Source: Pseudomonas eucalypticola
GTDB lineage: Bacteria > Pseudomonadota > Gammaproteobacteria > Pseudomonadales > Pseudomonadaceae
DNA length: 64,000 nt
Direction of reading: 5' to 3'
Assembly: GCF_013374995.1 (NCBI RefSeq)
Contig: NZ_CP056030.1
Span: forward strand, 3,194,501 to 3,258,500
Shown in pieces: positions 1 to 8,197 of the stretch. Both the position numbers and the translations under genes were made by a program. The notes beneath the pieces are model-generated. The model saw nothing but the letters and a program-made list of their open reading frames with translations. It was not told the DNA's origin and did not search any database. How positions within the stretch are numbered: position 1 is the stretch's first letter; the number at the start of each line of letters is the position of its first letter.

Positions 1-1298
1 ACCAACCACGCCAGCCCCTTGATGACCGGGCCGATGGCCAGTTCGCCCATACGCTCACGGTTGGACACGAACGCCACCAGCGGAATGACCGCGAACGGTA
101 GCTGCATCGACAGCACCACCTGGCTGAACACCAGCAATTGCGCGGTGCCCTGCTCGCCGTACAGGCTGGTCACGACCACCACTGGGACGATGGCGACGCC
201 TCGAGTCAACAGGCGGCGGGCCCAGTCAGGGATACGCAGATCAAGGAAGCCTTCCATGATGATCTGCCCGGCCAGGGTGGCCGTAACGGTGGAGTTGATG
301 CCCGAGGCCAGCAGCGCCACGCCGAGCAGCACCGAGGCAATGCCCACGCCCAGCAAGGGTGACAGCAGGTGGTAGGCCTGCTCGATTTCCACCACGTCGG
401 TGTGGCCGTTGCTGTGAAATACCGCGGCAGCCGTGATCATGATCGCTGCATTGACGAACAGCGCCAGGGTCAGGGCGATGGTACTGTCGGCCACTGCCCA
501 GCGCAGGCCACTCTTACGCCCTTCAGGGGTGCGGGGGTAGGCCCGGGTCTGCACGATGGAGGAATGCAGGTACAGGTTGTGGGGCATCACGGTGGCGCCA
601 ACGATGCCGATGGCGATGTAGAGCATCGCCGGGTGGGTAACGATGCTGGCCTGGGGGATGAAGCCGGCGAACACCTCGCGCCATTGCGGCTGGGCCAGGA
701 CCAATTGCGCGGCGAAGCAGGCGAAAATCAAGGTCAGCAGGGCAATGACGAAGGCTTCCAGCGCCCGGAAGCCGCGATTCATCAACAACAGGATGAGGAA
801 CACGTCCAGCGCGCACAGAATGGCGCCCCAGAGCATGGGAATGCCGAACAGCAGCTTGAGGGCAATGGCGGTGCCAATCACCTCGGCCAGGTCGCAGGCA
901 ATGATGGCCGCTTCGCACGCCAGCCACAGGGCAACGCACACCGGCCGCGGGTAATGCTCGCGACACGCCTGGGCCAGGTCCAGGCCGGTGGCGATGCCCA
1001 GGCGAGCGGCCAGCGCCTGCAACAGCACGGCCATCAGGTTCGAGAGCAAGATCACTGACAGCAGCGTGTAGCCGAATTGCGACCCGCCAGCGATGTCGGT
1101 AGCCCAATTGCCGGGGTCCATGTACCCCACCGCCACCATGTAACCAGGACCGGCGAACGCCAGCAGGCGGCGCAGCCAATGGCCATTCGCGGGCACGGCG
1201 ACGCTGCCGTTCATCGCCCCCAGACTGGGGCGGGCGGCATGGGGCAACGAGCGCCGATGGCGGGCCGAGTAATCGGCCTGATGGTTATCAGTGTTCAA
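1..1298 (-). CDS. mntH: Nramp-family Mn2+/Fe2+ transporter MntH (C-terminus cut by window edge)
   Basis: Proton-coupled importer of manganese or iron in the inner membrane. About 432 residues are visible and the C-terminus lies beyond position 1. The TM1 metal-binding signature DPGNWATD is at about residues 61-68, and the TM6 signature MPHNLYLHS is also present; together these are diagnostic of Nramp proteins. Multiple hydrophobic helices follow the usual pattern. The start is uncertain. A TTG at 1298 gives a coding-looking N-terminus ([16 protein letters not shown]), but its ribosome site is weak. An ATG at 1214 would remove 28 residues without touching TM1. No partner gene is visible; the next gene runs in the same direction and is unrelated. 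Confidence 0.93.
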   Translation of the reverse strand, partial: MNTDNHQADYSARHRRSLPHAARPSLGAMNGSVAVPANGHWLRRLLAFAGPGYMVAVGYMDPGNWATDIAGGSQFGYTLLSVILLSNLMAVLLQALAARLGIATGLDLAQACREHYPRPVCVALWLACEAAIIACDLAEVIGTAIALKLLFGIPMLWGAILCALDVFLILLLMNRGFRALEAFVIALLTLIFACFAAQLVLAQPQWREVFAGFIPQASIVTHPAMLYIAIGIVGATVMPHNLYLHSSIVQTRAYPRTPEGRKSGLRWAVADSTIALTLALFVNAAIMITAAAVFHSNGHTDVVEIEQAYHLLSPLLGVGIASVLLGVALLASGINSTVTATLAGQIIMEGFLDLRIPDWARRLLTRGVAIVPVVVVTSLYGEQGTAQLLVFSQVVLSMQLPFAVIPLVAFVSNRERMGELAIGPVIKGLAWL

Positions 1299-1501
1299 GG
1301 TCGCGCTTCGCTTTACTGAATCGGAAATAACCGGCGAAACAAAGCGCCTATTACCAGAACGTAGCGGCTTTGCGAAAATTTACTCGCCCAATGAATTATT
1401 TCCGACCACGGGGCGCGCGGAACATCACCGATAACGGATCAGTGGTCGCGAAAGCCTCTGGATCCAGGGGCGCGCGCCGTTACCCTGCGTCGAGCGTAGC
1501 A

Positions 1502-2044
1502 CTACGGCAGTTGCAACCTGAGGCCATCACGGATCGCCTGCACCTCGGCAACATGGGCCTCATAACCCTGCGCCGACCCCGCGTACGACAGCGAATACGC
1601 CGCGCCCGTCGTGCTGGCCGCCACCAGTGTCTGGGTCATCACATGGCCACCGTTGAGGCTGATCTTGCACGTGGTTTCCACCGCGGCGATGTCCCCCAGC
1701 CTGGCGTCATGGACCTTGGTGCACACACTCTGGTAACCGCCATGGCTGAAATTCACCTGCAGCGCCTTGCGCATTTCCAGCACCACGCCACCCAGGTTTA
1801 CCTGGTGATCGGCGGCCAAGGCCGTACGGGTCAGTTCCACCACCATCTGCGGGTCGCCGTTGGCGTCGTTGAAGGCCGCGCGCTGGCGGTGCACCGCGGC
1901 GTTGGCGGTGTCGGGCAAGCTCTCGACTTCCCAGCCCGCAGGCCAGGTGATGATGATTTCATCAGCCAGGGCCAAGGGCGCGGCCAGTAGCAGGCCAAGG
2001 GCAAGCAGGGTGCAACGACAGTTCGCGAAAGTCATGAAAGGCAC
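1502..2044 (-). CDS. DUF4946-like exported protein
   Basis: A 180-residue protein of unknown function. The N-terminus is a clear Sec signal peptide: a short basic region, a hydrophobic stretch LLALGLLLAAPLALA, then DEI, with likely cleavage after ALA near residue 27. The mature part looks like a compact periplasmic domain beginning IIITWPAGWEVESLP, with two cysteines in the second half (in QSVCTKV and ETTCKIS) that could form a disulfide. I assign it to the DUF4946 family of Pseudomonas by recall of that pattern, not by a search. An internal ATG at 2035 is an equally plausible start. It is divergent from copC, with about 136 bases between them. Confidence 0.75.
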   Translation of the reverse strand: MPFMTFANCRCTLLALGLLLAAPLALADEIIITWPAGWEVESLPDTANAAVHRQRAAFNDANGDPQMVVELTRTALAADHQVNLGGVVLEMRKALQVNFSHGGYQSVCTKVHDARLGDIAAVETTCKISLNGGHVMTQTLVAASTTGAAYSLSYAGSAQGYEAHVAEVQAIRDGLRLQLP

Positions 2045-2180
2045 GGGGTCCGGTAGAATGGAAAGCGACGTGACGGGCTGCGAGGTTGCCGCAAGTGTGA
2101 CCTCAAGTAAAACATTTCACCCGCCTGCTACCCTCAGATCGTGTTTAATTGCGCCACTTTTACTGCCCGAGGTTCTCATC

Positions 2181-2555
2181 ATGACTGCCCTGCCCCTGAA
2201 AAAGCTCCTCAGCGGTGCCGCCTTGCTGCTGGGTTGCGCGCTGTCGCCACTGGTATTCGCCCACGCTCACCTGACAAGCGCCATTCCGGCGGCCGACGCC
2301 ACGGTCAGTGCGCCTGCCGAGCTCAGCCTGGTGTTTACCGAAGGCGTCGAGCAGAGCTTCACCAAGGTAGAGCTGAGCCAGGATGGCAGGGACGTTCTGG
2401 TCAAGAGCATCGCGACCCAGGGCGCCGACAAGAAAACCCTGATCGTGACCCCGGCCGCGCCATTGGCGCCCGGCCAATACACGGTGAAATGGCATGCCGT
2501 GTCGGTAGACACCCACAAGAGCGAAGGCAGCTACAGCTTCAAGGTGGCCCCGTAA
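2181..2555 (+). CDS. copC: Periplasmic copper-binding protein CopC
   Basis: A 124-residue CopC/YobA-type copper chaperone. A Sec signal peptide ending PLVFA is followed immediately by HAHLTSAIPAADA, the conserved N-terminal histidine of CopC that ligates Cu(II) once the signal is removed. The C-terminal part has WHAVSVDTHKSEGSYSF, the second conserved block with a copper-ligating Asp and His. The beta-sandwich length is normal for the family. The ATG at 2181 is chosen because it begins the signal peptide; the frame is open further upstream but encodes nothing recognisable. copD follows after 4 bases, so the two are co-transcribed for copper uptake or tolerance. Confidence 0.93.
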   Translation: MTALPLKKLLSGAALLLGCALSPLVFAHAHLTSAIPAADATVSAPAELSLVFTEGVEQSFTKVELSQDGRDVLVKSIATQGADKKTLIVTPAAPLAPGQYTVKWHAVSVDTHKSEGSYSFKVAP

Positions 2556-2559
2556 CCCC

Positions 2560-3423
2560 ATGAGTGCTTTGGTCGCGGTTCGTTTTGTGCATTTCTGCGT
2601 GGTGCTGCTGGTGTTCGGCACACTGCTTTTCCGTCCTTTGCTGCTGGGCGAGCCGCGCCAGCAGGCGCGCATGCGCCAGTGGCTCGACCCGCTGTTATGC
2701 CTGCTGGCGGGCATTGGCCTCATCACAGCGGTGGCCTGGCTGATGCTGACCACCGCCGACATGACCGGCAACTGGCAGTCGGCCCTGCAAGGCGACATGG
2801 TCATGAAGGTGCTGACCCAGACCTTCTTCGGCAAGGCCTGGTTCGTGCACCTGTTCGCCAGCCTGGTGCTGCTGATGTGCCTGCGCATCCCGCTGCGCCT
2901 GCCGGCGTGGCTGCCCATGGGCTTGAGCACGGTGCAACTGGCGACCCTGGCTCCCGTGGGCCACGCCGCCATGCTCAGTGGGCTGCCCGGCGTGCTGCTG
3001 ATTTTCAACCAGTTGGTGCACCTGTTGTGCGTGGCCGGGTGGATGGGCGCGCTGTTGCTGTTGATCTTCGTACAAGCCAGGCCGGCCGGCCATGACCTGC
3101 GCGGCACCCTGCTACGCTTCAGCCGCTACGGCCTGATACTGGTGGCGGGCATTATCGTCACCGGGCTGATCAACGTGCGGGCATTGACCGGCACGTTGTG
3201 GCCCACGCCCCTGACGGGTGGGTTTGCCCTGGTGCTGGCGGTCAAGGCATCACTGGTGACCTGCATGCTGCTGCTGGCTGTGTTCAACCGCGCGGCATTG
3301 AATAACCAGCGCATCGCCCTGAGCACCCTGCGCCAGACCGTACTGGTGGAGTGGCTGTGTGGCCTGGCGGCCATCGCCGCGGTGTCACTGCTGGGCACCC
3401 TGAGCCCCGTGCCGCTGGTGTAG
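2560..3423 (+). CDS. copD: Copper homeostasis membrane protein CopD
   Basis: A 287-residue inner-membrane protein with about eight hydrophobic helices. It starts 4 bases after copC, the standard copC-copD pairing. Family features are visible: RFVHFCVVLLVFG at the N-terminus, a conserved histidine in APVGHAAM, and the NQLVHLLCVAGWMGAL helix whose His and Trp are typical of CopD. The C-terminal part (VKASLVTCMLLLAVFNR, then a final hydrophobic helix) also fits. In the family CopD is thought to take copper from CopC for import across the inner membrane. No copA or copB is adjacent, so this is the minimal two-gene form. Confidence 0.92.
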   Translation: MSALVAVRFVHFCVVLLVFGTLLFRPLLLGEPRQQARMRQWLDPLLCLLAGIGLITAVAWLMLTTADMTGNWQSALQGDMVMKVLTQTFFGKAWFVHLFASLVLLMCLRIPLRLPAWLPMGLSTVQLATLAPVGHAAMLSGLPGVLLIFNQLVHLLCVAGWMGALLLLIFVQARPAGHDLRGTLLRFSRYGLILVAGIIVTGLINVRALTGTLWPTPLTGGFALVLAVKASLVTCMLLLAVFNRAALNNQRIALSTLRQTVLVEWLCGLAAIAAVSLLGTLSPVPLV

Positions 3424-3505
3424 CGACTGCTCCTGGGGGGGCTGGCTTGGGGCTGATCGGTTGGCGTACGCTGACGCGATCTTCTACCGTCGGCCCCGCC
3501 CCTCC

Positions 3506-4945
3506 ATGGAACTGCACATCACCTTTCAGGGCCGCAAGGACCTGAGCGAACAGCTTTACCGGCAACTGCGCGATGCCATCGACAGCGGTCGCCTGGCCGC
3601 TGGCACGCAAGTACCCCCTACCCGTTTGCTGGCCACGCAGTTGGGCGTGTCGCGCAAGACCGTGGCCGAGGCCTATTCACGCCTGACCTACGACAGTCGC
3701 TTGAGCGGCCGTGTGGGCAGTGGCACCTTCGTCAGCCCCCGCCTCGCCGCCCCTCACCCCGCGCAACCGCCCTCGCCGCTGGCCAGCGCCGCCGTCGTGG
3801 CCATGTGGCGGGACATGCCCATGCCCATGAGCCATGCCGCCGCGCAAACCCGCGCCCGCTACGACTTCATCGGCGGCGCGTCATTGAAAAGCCAGTTTCC
3901 GTTCGATACCTGGCGCCGTTGCACCCTCTATGCGCTGCGCCAGTGCACGCGCTCGGCGTCGCTGCACGGCGATCCTCAAGGGTTGCCGGAGTTGCGCGAA
4001 GCCGTGGCCCGGCATATCGGTTTCGCCCGCGGCGTGCAGGCCAGCGTCGACAGCGTACTGATCACCAACGGCGCGCAGCAGGCCCTGGACCTCGTCTCCC
4101 GGGTGCTGATCGAACCCGGCTGCCGGGTGGTGATGGAGGACCCGGGCTACCCGCCGGCACGCTTGCTGTTTGCCGCCCAGCGCGCTGAGGTGGTCAACGT
4201 GCCCGTGGATGAAGAGGGGCTGCGCGTGGACCTGATCCCCGATGGCACCCGGCTGATCTACGTCACCCCTTCCCACCAGTTCCCCCTGGGCATGCCCATG
4301 AGCCTGGCCCGCCGCCACGCCCTGCTGGCCAGGGCCGCCGAGCTGGGTGCCATTATCATCGAGGACGACTACGACAGCGAGTTCCGCTATCAGGGCCCGC
4401 CCACCGATTCCCTGCAGAGCCTGGACAGCCAGGGACTGGTGGCCTACCTGGGCACCTTCTCCAAGACCCTGTTGCCCGAACTGCGGCTGGGCTACGCGGT
4501 ACTGCCCCAGGTGCTGTTGCAGGCCGTGCGGGTGGCCAAGCAACTGAGCGATTGGCACACCCCCACGCTCAACCAGTGGGCGCTGGCGAAGTTCATCAAC
4601 GAGGGGGAATTGCTCAAGCACATTCGCCGCTGCTTCGAGGTGTACAGCGGTCGCCGGGAACGCATCCTGCAGCGCCTGGGCGATGACCTGGCGCCATGGT
4701 TGCAGGCAGTGCCGGCGGTGGCCGGCTACCATTTGAGCGCACTGGCCCACGTGCCGGTGGACCTGCCCCTGCTGGTTCAGGTGGCGCGCCAGGCAGAAGT
4801 CGGGCTCTACCCATTGATGCCGTTTTATGGCCAGGCACCCGCCAAGCAAGGGTTGCTATTCGGGTTCGGCGCCATAGAGCGCCTGGACATCGACCCGGCG
4901 CTGGACCGGGTGCAGGGTATCCTTCAACAATTGGCCCCTGCATAA
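3506..4945 (+). CDS. MocR-type PLP-dependent transcriptional regulator
   Basis: A 479-residue fusion of a GntR winged-helix DNA-binding domain (about residues 1-75; LSEQLYRQLRDAIDSGRL, then VPPTRLLATQLGVSRKTV) and a fold-type I aminotransferase-like domain. The PLP-binding lysine is in GTFSKTLLPELRLGY, and the pocket motifs EDDYDSEFRY, VTPSHQFPLG and NGAQQALDL are intact. MocR proteins sense PLP or an amino compound and usually control a neighbouring or divergent gene. The DNA-recognition wing reads YDSRLSGRVGSGTFV, slightly unlike the common form. The start ATG at 3506 begins the canonical MELHITF; an ATG 45 bases upstream is possible. An AhpD-like gene follows on the same strand after a terminator-like hairpin. 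Confidence 0.93.
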   Translation: MELHITFQGRKDLSEQLYRQLRDAIDSGRLAAGTQVPPTRLLATQLGVSRKTVAEAYSRLTYDSRLSGRVGSGTFVSPRLAAPHPAQPPSPLASAAVVAMWRDMPMPMSHAAAQTRARYDFIGGASLKSQFPFDTWRRCTLYALRQCTRSASLHGDPQGLPELREAVARHIGFARGVQASVDSVLITNGAQQALDLVSRVLIEPGCRVVMEDPGYPPARLLFAAQRAEVVNVPVDEEGLRVDLIPDGTRLIYVTPSHQFPLGMPMSLARRHALLARAAELGAIIIEDDYDSEFRYQGPPTDSLQSLDSQGLVAYLGTFSKTLLPELRLGYAVLPQVLLQAVRVAKQLSDWHTPTLNQWALAKFINEGELLKHIRRCFEVYSGRRERILQRLGDDLAPWLQAVPAVAGYHLSALAHVPVDLPLLVQVARQAEVGLYPLMPFYGQAPAKQGLLFGFGAIERLDIDPALDRVQGILQQLAPA

Positions 4946-4957
4946 AGGGGCCAATTG
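4928..4957 (+). terminator. Perfect 11-bp inverted repeat at the end of the MocR gene
   Basis: CAATTGGCCCC (4928-4938) pairs perfectly with GGGGCCAATTG (4947-4957) around an 8-base loop that contains the stop codon. The hairpin is strong but lacks a long T-run, so it may be a terminator or a bidirectional structure. Confidence 0.6.
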
Positions 4958-5022
4958 GCTATTCGGCCTCAGGCCCCGGGTGGTTAATGTATCTCCCACA
5001 CCCACTTACCCGGAGACACCCA

Positions 5023-5463
5023 ATGAGCACTCGCATCGAATGGGCCAAGCAAGCCCCCGACGCCTACAAAGCCATGGTCGGCCTGGAAATGGCCCTGGCC
5101 AAGTCCGGCCTGGAAAGCGACCTGCTGGAACTGGTGCGCCTGCGCGCTTCGCAACTGAACGGCTGTGCCTACTGCATCAACATGCACGCCAATGACGCCC
5201 GTAAGGCCGGCGAAACCGAAGCCCGCCTGCAGACCCTCTCGGTGTGGCAGGAAACCCCGTTCTTCACTCCCCGCGAGCGCGCCGCCCTGGCCTGGGTGGA
5301 AAGCCTGACGCTGCTGTCCATCCACCATGCCCCCCAGGACCAGTACCAGGCGCTGCTGGAGCACTTCAGCGAAGTGGAAGTGGTCAACCTGACCCTGGCC
5401 ATCGCTACCATCAATGCCTGGAACCGCTTTGGCGTAGGCTTTGCGATGGTGCCCCAGGCTTGA
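5023..5463 (+). CDS. AhpD-like carboxymuconolactone decarboxylase family protein
   Basis: A 146-residue protein with the AhpD core. The redox motif is CAYC in LNGCAYCINMHANDARKAG (about residues 47-64), with the conserved histidine of the proton-relay site downstream. The rest is helical and ends LAIATINAWNRFGVGF, the usual family C-terminus. Members act as alkylhydroperoxidase-like thiol enzymes. It starts 77 bases after the MocR regulator on the same strand, with a ribosome site in CGGAGACACCCA. MocR-AhpD-like pairs are common in proteobacteria, so the regulator may control this gene (inference). The exact substrate is unknown. Confidence 0.9.
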   Translation: MSTRIEWAKQAPDAYKAMVGLEMALAKSGLESDLLELVRLRASQLNGCAYCINMHANDARKAGETEARLQTLSVWQETPFFTPRERAALAWVESLTLLSIHHAPQDQYQALLEHFSEVEVVNLTLAIATINAWNRFGVGFAMVPQA

Positions 5464-5779
5464 TTCATTGCCATCCTGTTTGATGGGTCGGGTGGGCAGC
5501 CGAGCGACTGGTTGTACAGTATGCCTCACGGCGCCACCTGCCCCATCACGCTCGTGCAGCACCAATACGATACCGCCTAAATGTATTGATTTTACAGGCA
5601 ACGCACGTAACTTTCGAATAACATAAATAACGCGTTTTGCGCTGTAACACATCTTGCAATAATGAGCGAAAAACAAGTTTTTTACTGCCTTGACGTTGGC
5701 TTTAATCGCCCTCTAGGATGGGATATAGACGTACCCCAACCAAGACGTTTGCGCTTAAATTGCGACAGTGAGGGTCCTC
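5464..5779. other. Gene-free region upstream of the Rhs unit
   Basis: 316 bases with visibly lower GC than the neighbouring genes, especially 5575-5770. It contains a sigma70-like promoter (listed separately) and separates the AhpD-like gene from the Rhs unit. I see no convincing small gene or RNA. Confidence 0.6.
5690..5719 (+). promoter_or_regulatory. Sigma70-like promoter for the Rhs unit
   Basis: TTGACG (5690-5695) and TAGGAT (5714-5719) are separated by 18 bases, about 60 bases before the first gene of the Rhs unit. The fit to the consensus is reasonable and the position sensible, but there is no experimental support. Confidence 0.45.
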
Positions 5780-7066
5780 ATGAAAAAACCACCATTATCT
5801 GTTTGGGACGCCATACTTCGCGCGGAAAAAGACCCCTCGAAAACGCCCGTCACACCCGCTCCGCGCGGTCTGGCGGTTCAACTGGATTTTCTTAAACTGT
5901 GGGCGGACGCAGACAGTGCGAAAACGCAAGACCCCTATCTCTTGCTGAGAAACGGCAACCAACAAATATTGGTTACTGTCCAGCTTAACGCCTCCGACGC
6001 CAATGGTAATATCGTGCCATTGTCCACTACAGAACTCGCAAGTATCCAACTTGTGACCTACGTCGACGAAAAGCCGCTGACCGAAATCAGTGCGCCCTCT
6101 CCAGTCGGCTGGGCAGTTGCCAAGCACGCGTTCGGCTATGTGTACGATCGCCAGTTCTTGAATAAACTTCGTACCTTCTCCGCTACGGTGGGCAAACATT
6201 TGCGCCCGTCCGCCAGGTCCTTGGCTCACGTTGATCCGCTCCACGCGAAGTTATACTACGACGACCCGGAACGCGACGGCCTCACGTCCAGCCTGCAAGA
6301 AGAGGCTGACGGGGGCAAATTCGTGGCCTACCAGACGCGCAGCTTTTACCTCTCTACGACCGCGACCAGCAACCTGCGGGTGGCGGCGAAAATAAAATTG
6401 GACAATGGAACCATCATCATCAGCAACCGCCTTGAAGCGCCGTTGAATGACCCGAAGGGCGCCAAAGGGCTTTTTAATTGTGACGCCAATTTTACCCCTT
6501 TGAACTTTCCGTCTCTGCCCAGCCAAAATTACGGCACACGAAAACCTGGCGATACCACTGTGTTAAATGATATTCCGGTGGGGGGCACGGGGTCACCCCG
6601 ATTCTTCGAGCACCACATCAATATTCGGTTGGACACGAATACCCTGATTGAAATAAAACAGTGGTCCAGTGAGAGCGGGCACTCGCCCTCCTTGCGCGGC
6701 GTATATGGAGGAGGATGGAAGGCCCAGTGTTCGTTTACTCGATTTACACGGGTTGACTCTCCCATCCTCCATGTCGCGGATGAGATAAAAATAATCAAGT
6801 TAGATGGGGTGTCGCTCTACTACCCCATTGATTATCTATTTAACGAACAGACTCAGGCAAAAAATTTCATACCAGGACAAATCGTGATTTGGCAATCTCT
6901 ATTCGACGGCGATATCACGTTCCGTGAAGGCTATAACACACCACAATTGGCAGACGTTGTAAGCACTAAGCTTTACTTATGGGATATCTACGGCAATCGT
7001 CATAACCTGACACTTCGATTTGCGGGGAGCACCAACTATAACTGGCTGATGCTGGATAAACGGTAA
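5780..7066 (+). CDS. Uncharacterised protein, Rhs-unit component 1
   Basis: A 428-residue protein that I do not recognise. No signal peptide or membrane helix is evident. After a short charged N-terminus it has a block at about residues 50-75 (LLLRNGNQQILVTVQLNASD) resembling the first strands of invasin-type bacterial Ig-like domains. The same block occurs in the next gene, so the two are distant paralogues. The remainder is beta-rich with many aromatic residues. The start at 5780 is preferred because GAGGG lies 7 bases upstream; an ATG 12 bases earlier is possible. It is the first gene of a three-gene unit ending in the Rhs gene and has noticeably lower GC than its neighbours. A role as accessory or chaperone for the Rhs protein is inference. 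Confidence 0.8.
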   Translation: MKKPPLSVWDAILRAEKDPSKTPVTPAPRGLAVQLDFLKLWADADSAKTQDPYLLLRNGNQQILVTVQLNASDANGNIVPLSTTELASIQLVTYVDEKPLTEISAPSPVGWAVAKHAFGYVYDRQFLNKLRTFSATVGKHLRPSARSLAHVDPLHAKLYYDDPERDGLTSSLQEEADGGKFVAYQTRSFYLSTTATSNLRVAAKIKLDNGTIIISNRLEAPLNDPKGAKGLFNCDANFTPLNFPSLPSQNYGTRKPGDTTVLNDIPVGGTGSPRFFEHHINIRLDTNTLIEIKQWSSESGHSPSLRGVYGGGWKAQCSFTRFTRVDSPILHVADEIKIIKLDGVSLYYPIDYLFNEQTQAKNFIPGQIVIWQSLFDGDITFREGYNTPQLADVVSTKLYLWDIYGNRHNLTLRFAGSTNYNWLMLDKR

Positions 7067-7095
7067 TCCCAAGCGCCGCCTTAAGGAGTAACGCC

Positions 7096-8160
7096 GTGAA
7101 CAATACCGACGCGTATGAAAGCGACCCCGCCTGGTACATCAGCGCCATGAACGTCAGGGTGGACTCACCTGACACCCTTTACGCGAATGGTCGGCAACAA
7201 GTGCTGGTGACGTTGCTGGTAACTGCCATGGTGGACAGGAAGGTGGTGGACCTTACGCCTAACGAAGTCAGCAACCTGCGTGTGGTGGATTATGACAACC
7301 CGACGGTGGAATACGCCCTGGACACTCCTGCCGCCGACGGCTGGACGGCCTCTCTCGATTACTATGGGTATGACTACCTGGGCACGCGCCACCCGCCGAC
7401 ACCGGCGCAGTTGCCTGCGCCCCAGCAGCAAAGCTTTTCTTTCTACCTGAGCGGCGATAACCGCGCCATGGCGCGCCCGATCCGGACCTTCGCATTCAAA
7501 GTGAAAGGGGATAACGGCCGCGTGTTCTATACCAATGGTAACAGCTACCTGAGCGATGGCACCCCCGACCCCATTTTTAAGTACGACATTCCGCTGCGTA
7601 TCAATGTCACACGGCCACCGGTGTACGACTGGCAGCAGTTCACCCTGTCTGAGTTCAGCGACCTGCCGCCGACACCGGGTCGGATCAAACGTGCGTTGAC
7701 CACCATGCGGGCGCTGGGAAACAGAACTGGCCACGCGATCACTGCAGGCGTATTCAACACACGGTGCACCCTGACGCTGCGCGATAACGCCGGCAAGGCG
7801 GTACCGATACGCGACGCAGTCGTGGTTCCGCCGGGCATGATCACCTGGACCATGAACCATCCCGATGACACGGTCCCCAGCTTCACTGGCTATGTCAAGC
7901 CTGGCGGTACCACTATTCATTGGCACAGCCTTGACAAAGTACCCGTCGGCTCACTTCCGCTGCCTGTGATCACCTCCCCCGTCCCTGCTGCCAGTTTGGT
8001 GCTGTGCGGCCGCGTCAATGTGCCGTTCACACCGGCTGCTTTCCGCGGACCGTGCACCGTGACCGTCATTGACGCAGCAGGCAACGAGCACAGCGCTGGG
8101 GTGATGTTCGACCCGGAAGACCGCAGCCGTCTGGTATTGACCGGGGCCCTGGACGCTTGA
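7096..8160 (+). CDS. Uncharacterised protein, Rhs-unit component 2
   Basis: A 354-residue protein of unknown function starting with GTG, supported by AAGGAG 7 bases upstream. No signal peptide or membrane segment is evident. Residues about 22-60 (SPDTLYANGRQQVLVTLLVT, then a loop and SNLRVVDYD) match the equivalent block of the preceding gene and resemble invasin-type Ig-like strands. The middle part has LRTFAFKVKG-like beta elements, and the C-terminus is a beta-rich domain with CGRVNVPFTPAAFRGPCTVTV. It is 29 bases after component 1 and 37 bases before the Rhs gene, so all three are probably one transcript. Function is unknown; partnership with the Rhs protein is suggested only by context. 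Confidence 0.8.
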   Translation: MNNTDAYESDPAWYISAMNVRVDSPDTLYANGRQQVLVTLLVTAMVDRKVVDLTPNEVSNLRVVDYDNPTVEYALDTPAADGWTASLDYYGYDYLGTRHPPTPAQLPAPQQQSFSFYLSGDNRAMARPIRTFAFKVKGDNGRVFYTNGNSYLSDGTPDPIFKYDIPLRINVTRPPVYDWQQFTLSEFSDLPPTPGRIKRALTTMRALGNRTGHAITAGVFNTRCTLTLRDNAGKAVPIRDAVVVPPGMITWTMNHPDDTVPSFTGYVKPGGTTIHWHSLDKVPVGSLPLPVITSPVPAASLVLCGRVNVPFTPAAFRGPCTVTVIDAAGNEHSAGVMFDPEDRSRLVLTGALDA

Positions 8161-8197
8161 ACCAGGGGCGACAATACCTACCTTAGAGGACACGGAC

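Noticed and set aside
523..1179. 218-codon minus-strand frame at the start of the window
   Set aside because: It is out of frame with the clear Nramp transporter on the same strand and has an Arg/His/Pro-rich shadow composition.
5662..5895. 77-codon plus-strand frame ahead of the Rhs unit
   Set aside because: It overlaps the promoter and the first gene in another frame and has no ribosome site.
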